DNA of 40,470 nt from NCBI GenBank assembly GCA_938029215.1, contig CALHFG010000009.1, positions 1-40,470 on the forward strand. The letters run 5' to 3'. Source of the DNA: an uncultured Acidimicrobiales bacterium (GTDB lineage: Bacteria; Actinomycetota; Acidimicrobiia; Acidimicrobiales; SZUA-35). Positions within the stretch are counted from its first letter, which is position 1. Each line of letters begins with the position of its first letter. Position numbers and translations under genes: made by a program. Of the stretch, positions 33,039-40,470 are shown piece after piece. A model generated the notes under the pieces. It saw only the letters and a list, made by a program, of their open reading frames with translations. It was not told the origin of the DNA and made no database searches.

Positions 33039-33449
33039 GTGCCGCTTCAGATCAACGATCAACTCACGATCCCCGACGCCGAGCTGGACTGGCGATTTGG
33101 ACCCTCGGGCGGTCCCGGAGGACAGCATGCCAACACGGCCAACACCCGGGCCGAATTGGTCTTCGAAATCGCTGAAAGCGAGTCGTTGACCGACCGTCAA
33201 CGAGAGCTTCTGGACCGTCATTTCGGTCCTCGGATCCGGGTCGCTGCAGAAGACACTCGGTCCCAAGCCCGCAATCGAGACATCGCTCTCGACCGGCTAC
33301 GAGAACGAATCGTGATGGCCCTCAAGCCGAAGCCGGTGCGGCGGCCCACCAAACCGGGGCGCGGAGCCAAAGAGCGTCGCCTTCGGGCGAAGAAAGAAAC
33401 CTCTCAACGTAAATCGAATCGCAACTACCGTGCGAGCCGCGACGAGTGA
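33039..33449 (+). CDS. arfB: ArfB-type ribosome-rescue peptidyl-tRNA hydrolase
   Basis: A 136-residue ArfB/YaeJ (ICT1-like) protein that rescues ribosomes stalled on mRNAs without a stop codon. The release-factor GGQ motif is at residues 27-29 in GPSGGPGGQHANTANTRAEL. The C-terminal 40 residues are a strongly basic tail (KPGRGAKERRLRAKKETSQRK), which in the family enters the empty mRNA channel. GTG start directly after the GFA stop; the stop overlaps the next GTG (GTGA). Length is standard. Confidence 0.93.
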   Translation: MPLQINDQLTIPDAELDWRFGPSGGPGGQHANTANTRAELVFEIAESESLTDRQRELLDRHFGPRIRVAAEDTRSQARNRDIALDRLRERIVMALKPKPVRRPTKPGRGAKERRLRAKKETSQRKSNRNYRASRDE

Positions 33450-34282
33450 TCCACCTCCTTCACAAAGAGGGCCTGCGCGACGCGGTCGAAATCGCCGACG
33501 GACTCCGAGCACGCGGAGCCCAGGTCGTGCCTCTGGCGTCGGAGAGCTCGGACCACATTGCGGCACTCCTTGCCAGCGCCGACATTGCTCGCCTGGTGGT
33601 GGCCGGTGGCGACGGAATGGTCCACCATGCGCTACAACACGTGGCGGGGTCAGACATCGAACTCGGGATCGTCCCAGCCGGCACCGGCAACGACATTGCT
33701 CGGGCGCTGAAGATCGGTCGGCGACGCGACGCCATACAGACTGCGCTCTTCCCCGCCCGTCCGACCGATCTCGTCCGCATCACCGACGAAGCTCGCCGCT
33801 CCGCGTGGGTGCTCAGCATCCTTACCGCGGGCTTCTCAGGAACGGTGACCAAGCGAGCCAATGAAATTCAATGGATCGGCGGACAAGCTAAGTACACCGC
33901 TGCGACGCTCGCGTGCCTCCCCAAGTTGGCCGCTCACCGGGTGAGCGGGCTCGACGACACCGATTCGTTCGCCATTCTGGCTCTGGCCAATACCCGGTTC
34001 TTCGGAGGCGGGATGGCTATGTGTCCCACCGCCGATCCCAACGATGGCGAAATGGAGATCGTCGTGGTGGACCATGTACACCCGCTCCATTTGGCCGCGG
34101 TACTTCCGGCCGCCTTTGTGGGTCAACACATCCGAAGTCGACGCGTCCACCAGTTCAGCAGGCAGCGAGTCACGTTGGAAACCGATGCTGCCTGGTGGGC
34201 CGACGGCGAACCCCTCCCCCATACCGGGCAGGTGACGGTTGAGGCCGTTGCGGGAGCGGTGTCGATCGCTCGCCCGAAGTGA
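33446..34282 (+). CDS. Diacylglycerol-kinase-family lipid kinase
   Basis: A 278-residue lipid kinase of the DAGK/YegS type. The nucleotide-binding motif GGDGMVHHAL (54-63) and the second motif AGTGNDIARAL (78-88) are intact. Later landmarks are AANTRFFGGGMAMCPTA-like (about 171-187), DGEMEIVVVDH and the terminal DGEPLPHTG, typical for the C-terminal beta sandwich. The N-terminus is short, beginning almost directly with the first strand. GTG start overlaps the arfB stop. The substrate could be diacylglycerol or another lipid; the activity is not fixed by sequence. Confidence 0.85.
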   Translation: MIHLLHKEGLRDAVEIADGLRARGAQVVPLASESSDHIAALLASADIARLVVAGGDGMVHHALQHVAGSDIELGIVPAGTGNDIARALKIGRRRDAIQTALFPARPTDLVRITDEARRSAWVLSILTAGFSGTVTKRANEIQWIGGQAKYTAATLACLPKLAAHRVSGLDDTDSFAILALANTRFFGGGMAMCPTADPNDGEMEIVVVDHVHPLHLAAVLPAAFVGQHIRSRRVHQFSRQRVTLETDAAWWADGEPLPHTGQVTVEAVAGAVSIARPK

Positions 34283-34288
34283 CCCAAC

Positions 34289-35194
34289 ATGCCTGAGGGC
34301 GACACGATACGCCGACTGGCGGCCACCATCGAGCACCGATTTCTTGGTCAGGCCGTAACCAGCTGCGTTTTTCGCCACCCGGCGTTGGCTACGGCTTCGC
34401 TTGCCGATCTTTGTCTCGAAAGCGCCGATGCGCGCGGAAAGCATCTTCTCATTCGCTTCAGCGACGGTCGCACACTCCACATCCACCTGCTGATGCAGGG
34501 CCGGGTCACCTTCCGGCGAGCGTCCGACGTTCCCGACTGGCGCCGGCGGTTCGAAATAGCGTTCGAGTCCGGCGTGATGACCGGGATCGATGTGCCAAAG
34601 ATCGAACTGATCAAGACATCTACCGAAGCCCAGATCCTGGACTTCCTCGGTCCCGACCTGTGCGGCAGCTACGACCACGCTGTGGCAACGGAACGGCTGC
34701 GATCAGCCAAGGATCGACCCCTGAGCGAGGCCCTGCTCGACCAGCGCCTGATCGCCGGGTTCGGCAATATCTACGCGGTCGAAACCCCGTTCATCTGCGG
34801 CATCTCACCATTTCAGACAGTGGAGACTATCGAGGACATCAACCGGGTCGTCGCCGTCGGCGCTGCCCTCATCCGCACCAACGCACGCCGGGGTCCACAG
34901 CGCACCACCGGCCAAAACCGAGTTCCCGGCGACCACTGGGTACTGAGCAACGACCGGCGTCGGTGCCTGATCTGTGGCTCCAAGGTGCGGCGGTATCGCG
35001 GTGAGCAAACGCCATGGCGACGCCGCACCGCCGTGTGTCCCACATGCCAAGCGATCTCGGACAAACGAACGGTTGATCAGGCCCGAGTGCGCCATCTACT
35101 GCGCTCCCACCCGGCGCTCACAATCCTGGATCTCGACGATGCAACGCTGTCGGTTTCGACCGTTGAACCGGTAGAGGTAGAGCGAATCGGATAA
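34289..35194 (+). CDS. nei: Fpg/Nei family DNA glycosylase (Nei2-like)
   Basis: A 301-residue bifunctional DNA glycosylase/AP lyase for oxidised bases. The N-terminus MPEGDTIRR provides the catalytic Pro2 and Glu3; PEGDT rather than PELPE points to Nei/Nei2. Lys51 in RGKHLL is conserved, GFGNIYA (157-163) is the helix-two-turns-helix region, and the C-terminal zinc finger has Cys226, Cys229, Cys250 and Cys253. A tail of about 40 residues follows the finger. The ATG is six bases after the lipid-kinase stop, the end of a tight five-gene operon. Confidence 0.9.
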   Translation: MPEGDTIRRLAATIEHRFLGQAVTSCVFRHPALATASLADLCLESADARGKHLLIRFSDGRTLHIHLLMQGRVTFRRASDVPDWRRRFEIAFESGVMTGIDVPKIELIKTSTEAQILDFLGPDLCGSYDHAVATERLRSAKDRPLSEALLDQRLIAGFGNIYAVETPFICGISPFQTVETIEDINRVVAVGAALIRTNARRGPQRTTGQNRVPGDHWVLSNDRRRCLICGSKVRRYRGEQTPWRRRTAVCPTCQAISDKRTVDQARVRHLLRSHPALTILDLDDATLSVSTVEPVEVERIG

Positions 35195-35281
35195 ACCCAG
35201 ACTTGATTTGTCCCTGCTTGTCCCCCGCGATTGCTGCCCCGACCGTTCCAGAGATATGTGCATTTGGGGTGGGTCGACTCG

Positions 35282-35860
35282 ATGACGGCTATCTACGCTC
35301 AACGGGACGTGATTGAACGGCGCGTACTAGACGATCCCTACGACGAGGTACTGCCCGCCCCGCGGACGGTGTTGTTCGACGACTTCTACACCAGCCAGTA
35401 CGCCAAACTCGTTGGTCTGGCATTCGCCCTCACGGGAAACCGCATGGTGGCCGAAGACCTCGTACATGACGCGTTCACCGAAGCCCATCGGCGTTGGGAC
35501 AACGTCTCCAAGTTCGACTACCCCGAAGCCTGGATCCGCCGGGTGCTTATCAACAAGAGTCACTCACGGGGTCGACGACTGATGAGCGAGGCGCGCATGA
35601 TCGCCAAGGTCAAAGGTCGGCGCCTTAGCCCCGAGTCCGAAATTGTGTTGCCGGCCCGTTCGAGCGCGGTTTGGGAGGCGGTTCGTTCACTCCCCAAGCG
35701 TCAGGCCGAGTCGATCACGCTGCATTATTGGGAGGACCTCACGATTGCGCAGATCGCAGAGATTCTCGAACTCGGCGAGGAGTCGGTGAAAACTCATCTC
35801 AAACGCGGGCGGGCCAAACTGGCAGTGATCATGGCGGAGAACGAAGGGACATCAGCGTGA
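35282..35860 (+). CDS. ECF sigma factor, SigE-like actinobacterial group
   Basis: A 192-residue ECF sigma factor. Region 2 (about 35-100) includes FYTSQYAKLVGLAFALTGNR, AEDLVHDAFTEAHRRWD and PEAWIRRVLINKSHSRGRR, the style of actinobacterial SigE-like ('SigE family') factors. Region 4 (about 130-182) holds LPKRQAESITLHYWEDLTIAQIAEILELGEESVKTHLKRG. The ATG at 35282 is preferred. The stop overlaps the GTG of the next gene (GTGA). The short upstream gap shows a repeated TTGTCCC but no clear promoter. It is distinct from the ECF factor near 5.2 kb. Confidence 0.87.
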   Translation: MTAIYAQRDVIERRVLDDPYDEVLPAPRTVLFDDFYTSQYAKLVGLAFALTGNRMVAEDLVHDAFTEAHRRWDNVSKFDYPEAWIRRVLINKSHSRGRRLMSEARMIAKVKGRRLSPESEIVLPARSSAVWEAVRSLPKRQAESITLHYWEDLTIAQIAEILELGEESVKTHLKRGRAKLAVIMAENEGTSA

Positions 35861-37251
35861 ACTTCGAGAATGAGCCACACGACGCGCTCCGCTCGGCCGT
35901 AGAAGACCTGCGGGCGGGAACAGACCATCTCCCCGTCCCGGAGTTCTCACCTCGGTCATCGACTGCCGGACCATTCGCGGCCGGGGTGGCCGTTGCGCTA
36001 TTGGCGGTCGCCGGCGTCTTCGGTATCCAACGCTTGACCAGTGACAGCACGAGCGAGGTCGAGGTTGCGGGACCGACCACCACACAAACCCAGTCGAGCG
36101 AGCCAACCGCTCCGCCAACCAGCACAGCCGAGGACGCCCTCTTGCCGCCGCTCGCTGGCGGGGCAACCCAACCATTTGTCGATGCCGAGGTCGGTGTCGA
36201 AATCGTACGCGTCACCGGCGCTCAACCTGGGGGCGCGATCGCTCCGGCGTATTCGAACTCGGCAACCTTCAACCCCAGTGGGTCGCTCTTTGTCTTGTAC
36301 GAGCAGGGCGAGGGCCATTGGCTGTACGACGGAAACACTCTGGCACCCGTGGGGCCGATCAGCATCGGCAGCGACGATGTGTACAACTGGTCCTGGCACC
36401 CCACAGATCCCGATGTCCTGCTCCACCCCGATGGGGGCGACAGCAATCGACTTCGTGAGCTCAACGTCCGCACCGGGGGTAGCAAGGTTGCCGCAACCTT
36501 CGACCAGTGCCGTTCGGTCGGGCAGGGCCGAGGTTTTGGCAGCACAGCGAACCACACAGCGCATATGGGCTTGCTCTGTGACACCGATGCGGGCCAGTTC
36601 TGGATGGTGTACAACATCGTCGACGGCGGGGTGATCTTGGCTCCAGAACCGACCGACTCTGGGTCCGCCCCAGTGTCTGCCTCCGTCGACGGCTCGCTGT
36701 TTGCGGTGTTCGCCAATGAATCAGTTCGCCTGCTCGACTCGTCCCTCTCCCCTACTGACGCTGATCCCGTTCCCGGTGACGCGTCGGCACTGGCAGTTAT
36801 CCGCCGCAGCACCGATGGCCAACCCGTCGCGGTCACAACGCTGTACGACGAACAGGATGGGTCGAACGGACTCGCTATCTCGTTCGACTTGGTTACAGGA
36901 GAACGGTTTGGCCTTATCGATGGTCGGGTCGGATTTCCGCCCTCGGGTGCCCGAATGGCTGGATCGTTCGACTCAGGCAGCGTCGCGATCGCTACGGCCA
37001 CCGTCGAAGGCGACGTCGGCCAATCCGTCGCCCAGAGCTATGTGGGGCAAATCACGCTGCTCACCCCGGGTGCTGAGCCCCAAGAAACCAACCTCGGTGC
37101 CCATCGCATGTCGCCAGGCACATACCAGGGGTCAGAGTGGGGTGACGACACGATTCTTGCGGTCGATCCGCAAGGTCGATACGTGCTCTTTAGTAGCGAT
37201 TGGGGCACGCAGCGGGCCACAAACACCTACGCAATCCTTCTCGACCGGTAG
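35857..37251 (+). CDS. Membrane-anchored beta-propeller-like sigma partner
   Basis: A 464-residue protein coupled to the second ECF sigma gene by a GTGA overlap. A short cytoplasmic head (about 1-37, ENEPHDALRSAVEDL) precedes one membrane helix (about 38-58), then a Thr/Ser/Glu-rich linker (about 62-95). The large outer part (about 100-464) is beta-rich with repeated short strands and Gly/Asp turns, suggesting a propeller-like fold. No protease or enzyme motif is visible. By position and topology it may hold the sigma factor inactive and sense something outside; the head is much shorter than a classical anti-sigma domain, so this is inference. Confidence 0.65.
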   Translation: MNFENEPHDALRSAVEDLRAGTDHLPVPEFSPRSSTAGPFAAGVAVALLAVAGVFGIQRLTSDSTSEVEVAGPTTTQTQSSEPTAPPTSTAEDALLPPLAGGATQPFVDAEVGVEIVRVTGAQPGGAIAPAYSNSATFNPSGSLFVLYEQGEGHWLYDGNTLAPVGPISIGSDDVYNWSWHPTDPDVLLHPDGGDSNRLRELNVRTGGSKVAATFDQCRSVGQGRGFGSTANHTAHMGLLCDTDAGQFWMVYNIVDGGVILAPEPTDSGSAPVSASVDGSLFAVFANESVRLLDSSLSPTDADPVPGDASALAVIRRSTDGQPVAVTTLYDEQDGSNGLAISFDLVTGERFGLIDGRVGFPPSGARMAGSFDSGSVAIATATVEGDVGQSVAQSYVGQITLLTPGAEPQETNLGAHRMSPGTYQGSEWGDDTILAVDPQGRYVLFSSDWGTQRATNTYAILLDR

Positions 37252-37419
37252 TTTCCGACCACTGGCCGTGGGACTCAGGAACTTTCTTTAGCTGCTTCGA
37301 CAAGCTGAGCAGGGAATATGACCTGGGTCACAAAATGGGACCTAAGGCTCATAGACATCAAGGGCCCCATGTGGGAAACTGAATCACGGGATAGCAATAG
37401 TTATCTCGTGGTGAATCTT
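37252..37419. other. Intergenic stretch before the basic-protein leader
   Basis: This 168-base part of the 236-base gap holds no convincing gene. It contains a weak GCTT-CGAC-AAGC hairpin and an A/T-richer patch around TAGCAATAGTTATC that may hold a promoter for the downstream gene. No clear -35/-10 pair was recognised. I see no terminator with a T-tract for the preceding gene. Confidence 0.4.
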
Positions 37420-37470
37420 GGCCCTGATTGCCAGGGCCGGGACCTCAAGTGTCAGGCCCTGTGTCTGACA
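37420..37470 (+). promoter_or_regulatory. Switch-like leader with mutually exclusive hairpins
   Basis: GGCCCTG occurs at 37420-37426 and again at 37455-37461, and both copies can pair with CAGGGCC at 37432-37438. The upstream pairing leaves a 5-base loop. The downstream pairing would disrupt a separate 6-bp hairpin, TGTCAG (37450-37455) with CTGACA (37465-37470). The AAGGAG ribosome site of the next gene starts two bases later, at 37472. This layout allows two competing folds next to the ribosome site. That is seen by pairing only; no ligand or protein is known. Confidence 0.45.
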
Positions 37471-37487
37471 GAAAGGAGCCAGCAACT

Positions 37488-37826
37488 GTGAGTGCACGTC
37501 ACCGTAAAGACGGAAGCCTCCTCGCCCCGGAGAAGATCGATGAGGTCGAACTCCGCCCGGACAAAACAGTCCGTGCGAAGGAGCACCGCAAGGTACGTCA
37601 CCAGCTCCACCAGGAGCTACACACCGTGGAGGACCCCGAAGCAGCTGTATTCAGCCGCCCAAAGTTCGATCATCCACCGAGAACTGCTCCAAAGAAGAAA
37701 GCGAAACGGCATTGGAAAGTGAAGGCGTGGAAACGAAGGACCACCGAGCGCCGACAACGCAACGCCGAACGAGAACGAATACGGCAAACCGGCCTGGCCG
37801 CTAGCGACATTCTGGATCTCGCCTAA
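37488..37826 (+). CDS. Basic small protein, 112 aa
   Basis: A 112-residue soluble protein with no cysteines, rich in Lys, Arg, His and Glu. The middle and C-terminal part (about 68-100, KKKAKRHWKVKAWKRRTTE and following) is strongly basic and likely helical, so nucleic-acid binding is plausible. The last ten residues are non-polar and acidic (LAASDILDLA). GTG start with AAGGAG ten bases upstream. It is a single-gene unit: a structured leader before it and a strong terminator 32 bases after it. I do not recognise the family. Confidence 0.65.
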   Translation: MSARHRKDGSLLAPEKIDEVELRPDKTVRAKEHRKVRHQLHQELHTVEDPEAAVFSRPKFDHPPRTAPKKKAKRHWKVKAWKRRTTERRQRNAERERIRQTGLAASDILDLA

Positions 37827-37858
37827 CGCCACAAGGAACGACGACAGCAACACAGCAT

Positions 37859-37894
37859 GAGAGCCCGGCCCCAGCGCCGGGCTCTCCTAGTTTT
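37859..37894 (+). terminator. Intrinsic terminator after the basic-protein gene
   Basis: GAGAGCCCGGC (37859-37869) pairs perfectly with GCCGGGCTCTC (37876-37886) over 11 bp with a 6-base loop, followed by CTAGTTTT. It ends the transcript of the 112-aa protein. The stop codon of the convergent permease gene begins at the base right after the stem, so the same hairpin may also end the minus-strand transcript, though that side has no T-tract. Confidence 0.88.
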
Positions 37895-38693
37895 CTGCGC
37901 TGGTCACCCACCCGGCAAGGACGAGACCGTCGGTGATGGCGCTGCGACTGACCGCCGCCACAGTCACGATGGAACACAATGCGGTTGCACCAAGGACGAG
38001 GTACATAACCAAGATCTGGATAAGTACGGCGTCGACAGGATCCACACCGGCCAGCAACAGCCCGGTCATCGCTCCGGGGAGGGCAATGAGGCCGACTACC
38101 TTGGTGCGTTCGATCTGAGGAACCAATGTGTTGCGGGCGGGGGTTGGCGCCATGAAGCGAACGATCTGTGCGCGGTTCATCCCGAGGGAGAGCATTGCTT
38201 CCAGCTGGTCGCGCCCATCGCGATTGGCCGCCACCGCGAGGTTGACTCCCTGCACCGCCGAGGGCATCGCATTGCCGATAGTGATCCCAGCCATGACCAC
38301 CATCGCAACCGGCGATACCTCGAACACTCCCGAGGCAAAGATCACAATCAAGCTCATCACCGTGGTGAACGCAACCATTCCGCCGGCCACCGCGTACAGG
38401 GCCCTACTGGGGGCTTTCGCTCGCCGACCGATAACGAACGCGGCAACCGCCACCATCACACAGATCCACACCACCGCAGCACGCGTAGCCCACGCGGACG
38501 CAAACAGGGCGGTGAGAACGAACCCGACGACAAGCAGCTGAACCGCCGCGCGCATCGCGGCCACCACGATCTCTCGCGAGACTCCGAGTCGAAGCCAGTG
38601 AGCAAGCGCCAGGGAGAGACCTACCAACACCAAGCTCGCGACAAGGACGGGAATACCGAGCTCGGTGCTCCCCGAGTTCAGCTGAGCCAGCAT
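37887..38693 (-). CDS. FetB/UPF0014 family membrane permease
   Basis: A 268-residue polytopic protein with about seven hydrophobic helices and matching the UPF0014/FetB family, permease part of an ABC exporter linked to iron homeostasis in E. coli. Landmarks are AAMRAAVQLLVVGF in the first third, VVMAGITIGNAMPSAVQGVNLA near the middle and LPGAMTGLLLAGVDPVDAVLIQILVMY near the C-terminus. The ATP-binding partner FetA is not adjacent here. It starts three bases after the stop of the phosphoribosyltransferase gene. Iron export is a family expectation. Confidence 0.83.
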   Translation of the reverse strand: MLAQLNSGSTELGIPVLVASLVLVGLSLALAHWLRLGVSREIVVAAMRAAVQLLVVGFVLTALFASAWATRAAVVWICVMVAVAAFVIGRRAKAPSRALYAVAGGMVAFTTVMSLIVIFASGVFEVSPVAMVVMAGITIGNAMPSAVQGVNLAVAANRDGRDQLEAMLSLGMNRAQIVRFMAPTPARNTLVPQIERTKVVGLIALPGAMTGLLLAGVDPVDAVLIQILVMYLVLGATALCSIVTVAAVSRSAITDGLVLAGWVTSAEN

Positions 38694-38696
38694 GCG

Positions 38697-39200
38697 CTAC
38701 GCGTCGAGAACGATTCCACCGGCCGATGGCTGGGCGAGAGGCGGTTCGGTCGACCACGGAAAGTTGATCCACTGGTCGGTCCGCTTCCAGATGTAGTCAC
38801 ACTTGACAAGCGAATGAGGCTTCTCGTAAAGAACGGCGGTTCGGGACTCTGCCACGACGTCCTGACAGAACTCATGGACGGCCTTTAACGTGTGGCCGGT
38901 GTCGGCCACATCGTCGGCGACAAGAACCTTAGAGTCGGTGAGATCGAACTTGTCGAGGTACGGGGGCAAGGTCGTCGGCACATCGAGACGTTCGTCTACA
39001 CCGGTGTAGAACTCGACGTTCATGACGTAGAGGTTCTTTACCGACAGTGCGTATCCGAGGGAACCAGCGACGAAAAGGCCGCCGCGGGCGATGGCCAGGA
39101 TGATGTCTGGCCGGTAGCCATCATCGGCGACGAGCTGGGCCAATTCACGGGCCGCGGTGCCGTAGGTGTTCCAGTCGAGGTTCTCTCGTTCTTCACTCAT
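38697..39200 (-). CDS. Phosphoribosyltransferase domain protein
   Basis: A 167-residue type I phosphoribosyltransferase. The PRPP-binding motif is KVLVADDVADTGHTLKAV (about 91-108), with the two acidic residues followed by the Thr-Gly loop. RPDIILAIARGGLFVAGSLGYAL near residue 30 is the PPi loop. It is closest in style to short purine PRTs of the Gpt/HpT kind, but the base is not certain. I chose the ATG at 39200, which gives a normal PRT length; the frame runs on upstream without a domain. The permease gene follows after three bases. Confidence 0.82.
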   Translation of the reverse strand: MSEERENLDWNTYGTAARELAQLVADDGYRPDIILAIARGGLFVAGSLGYALSVKNLYVMNVEFYTGVDERLDVPTTLPPYLDKFDLTDSKVLVADDVADTGHTLKAVHEFCQDVVAESRTAVLYEKPHSLVKCDYIWKRTDQWINFPWSTEPPLAQPSAGGIVLDA

Positions 39201-39225
39201 GGGCACTGACCCTAGCGACCTCATC

Positions 39226-40470
39226 TCAATACGTCCCAGCCAGCCACCAGTGACCTTTTTGGATATAGGCGAGCAGGGCGTTTCCGTCGTCGTCGACAAG
39301 TTGAAATCGCGCTCGCCGGCGGAAGCGTTCCTGGTCCCACCACCGCTCATCGAGCAGCCACGGCCCAGCCCAGGAAACGACCGTTCGCCAGGTCCGCCCA
39401 TCGACACAAACCTGGGCGGGCGGGGCCGATACCTTCCCTCGTCCAGACACCGAAACCGCCGCACCGTGAGCGTCGACGACCTGTATTGGATGCTCGGCGA
39501 ACAGTTCGACCGGCGACGGTGCGGGCAGTTGCCCCGGCCACGGTCGCTCGTCGAAGATGGACAGCTGACGATCGGACAGTTCAACGGTGCCCGCTGGGAG
39601 AAGACGAATCATGTCGTCCGGTTCGCGACCACCACGCCATTCGGCGACCTGCACGTTGTCGGCGCCAACGAGGGCTTCAAGACGAGCCACAGCACGACCG
39701 GCCCGCTGATCTGCTTCGGTTTCCCCTCCCCAAAATCCGAGCTGCCGCCCGGCTGCCGGAATGAGGTTCTCGGGTCGAAGCACCAACAGACTTAGTCCAC
39801 CGGAGGGCCGAACATTCGGTGACGCGTTGAGCCACCCATCGAGCTGCCAGCGGACGCGATCGGTCATTGCTGCCACCGACAGGGCTCCTTCGTGGCGCCA
39901 GCCACGGATAAACCGCTCACCATGTTCGCTCTCAGCTTCGATCGTCACCCGACTACATGCAGCGCCACGGCGCTGCAGTTTGGCGTCGAGTTCGAGGGCT
40001 AACTGTCGAGCTGCGAATGCTGCTTGGTCAATACGTTCGACGGGAGGTTCGAGCGAAAGCGACACTGCCATATCCGGCGGCGGGTCGGTGACGTCCGCGA
40101 GCCGATCGTCGGTTCCCGAAGCGCGGTGATGCGCCTGCAACCCTTCGCGAGCGAAACGTCCAAGGACATCAGAAGGGTCGAGCGCTGCGAAATCGCCGAG
40201 CGTTCGCAGTCCGAGCCGCCAAAGCACGTTGGTGAGTTCCGGCTGTTCGAGTGTGGTGATCGGGAGCGGGGCGAGAAACTCTGTGCTCCCGCCTGGAGCG
40301 ATGATGCATGGTCCGCCGCGACGCATCCGCGCCGCAAGCCGTGCAGCGAACACTCCATCGGCGATACCGATATGACATTCGGTTTGACCAGCGAGAACCG
40401 TATCGACGGCTTCGAGTATCTGTTCGGCCAGCGAAGCATCACCGCCGAAGTATCGCGAAGGCCCAACGGT
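39226..40470 (-). CDS. imuB: ImuB-like Y-family polymerase protein, N-terminus cut off
   Basis: The frame runs off the right edge, so the start lies outside; 414 residues are visible. It shows the Y-family late-palm and thumb parts: GPSRYFGGDASLAEQIL, GIADGVFAARLAAR, FLAPLPITTLEQPELTNVLWRLGLRTLGDFAAL and the little-finger region with VSLSLEPPVERIDQ. The C-terminal extension to WWLAGTY with WDQERFRRRARFQLVDDDG is typical of ImuB, a non-catalytic polymerase that joins ImuA/ImuA' and DnaE2 in damage-induced mutagenesis. The palm catalytic acidic residues lie outside the window and cannot be checked. It ends 25 bases before the phosphoribosyltransferase start. Confidence 0.85.
   Translation of the reverse strand, partial: TVGPSRYFGGDASLAEQILEAVDTVLAGQTECHIGIADGVFAARLAARMRRGGPCIIAPGGSTEFLAPLPITTLEQPELTNVLWRLGLRTLGDFAALDPSDVLGRFAREGLQAHHRASGTDDRLADVTDPPPDMAVSLSLEPPVERIDQAAFAARQLALELDAKLQRRGAACSRVTIEAESEHGERFIRGWRHEGALSVAAMTDRVRWQLDGWLNASPNVRPSGGLSLLVLRPENLIPAAGRQLGFWGGETEADQRAGRAVARLEALVGADNVQVAEWRGGREPDDMIRLLPAGTVELSDRQLSIFDERPWPGQLPAPSPVELFAEHPIQVVDAHGAAVSVSGRGKVSAPPAQVCVDGRTWRTVVSWAGPWLLDERWWDQERFRRRARFQLVDDDGNALLAYIQKGHWWLAGTY

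Noticed and set aside
37252..37419. tRNA or small RNA gene in the gap
   Set aside because: No cloverleaf or TPsiC-like arm could be built; only a weak hairpin is present.
1..40470. Mobile elements, integrases, phage genes or restriction/defence systems
   Set aside because: No transposase, integrase, phage structural or defence-type domain was seen in any convincing coding frame.

Overview
The window looks like chromosomal DNA of a high-GC actinobacterium, most likely from the Acidimicrobiia (an inference from gene content). The lineage markers are a DUF3499 protein, DUF4214 repeats fused to DUF3048, an F420-type luciferase-like oxidoreductase, SigE-like ECF sigma factors with membrane partners, an Nei2-like glycosylase, an ImuB-type inactive Y-family polymerase, and frequent GTG/TTG starts with GTGA/ATGA overlaps. 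I see no insertion sequence, integrase, phage gene, CRISPR array, tRNA or rRNA. Both ends cut through genes.

Layout. 1-3.9 kb: the 3' end of a DinB/DUF664 gene, a GH13 maltodextrin-type glycosidase, an AlaA-like aminotransferase and a divergent RidA imine deaminase. 3.9-7.0 kb: a possible signalling locus, with an ECF sigma factor and a putative anti-sigma factor carrying a very Asp-rich outer tail, divergent from an FHA-TM-trypsin-like protease. 7.0-13.7 kb: a plus-strand run of an unknown protein, a lipoprotein, Ppx/GppA phosphatase, a secreted DUF4214-DUF3048 protein, a PrmA-like methyltransferase and an APH-fold kinase. 13.7-17.6 kb: mostly minus strand, with SurE, an F420-type oxidoreductase, a GhrA-like dehydrogenase, a small basic ORF behind four degenerate 18-bp repeats, an unknown protein and a GNAT acetyltransferase.

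17.7-22.5 kb: two small unknown genes, then a tandem glycine riboswitch driving gcvT-gcvP (glycine cleavage; gcvH is not here). 22.5-26.0 kb: DUF3499 divergent from an operon of XdhC and two sulfotransferases. 26.0-26.16 kb: a non-coding block that folds into a three-way junction. 26.2-29.2 kb: an M24-fold gene with the conserved residue pattern of the DMSP lyase DddP, headed by a near-perfect palindromic operator; a dienelactone-hydrolase-like gene; an alkyltransferase-like repair protein coupled to a stand-alone CCA-enzyme-type HD protein.

29.3-35.2 kb: two membrane-anchored proteins of unknown role, a LimB-like flavin monooxygenase, then a tight operon of rhomboid protease, GFA-family zinc protein, ArfB, diacylglycerol-kinase-family lipid kinase and Nei2-like glycosylase. 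35.2-37.3 kb: a second ECF sigma factor coupled to a membrane-anchored partner. 37.4-40.5 kb: a basic 112-aa protein with a structured leader and a strong terminator, then a minus-strand FetB-like permease, a phosphoribosyltransferase and ImuB.

Most genes are core metabolism, repair and stress functions. The parts most worth following are the sigma/anti-sigma/FHA-protease locus, the DddP-like gene with its operator, the three-way-junction element, the 18-bp repeat array with its small ORF, and the switch-like leader near 37.4 kb.
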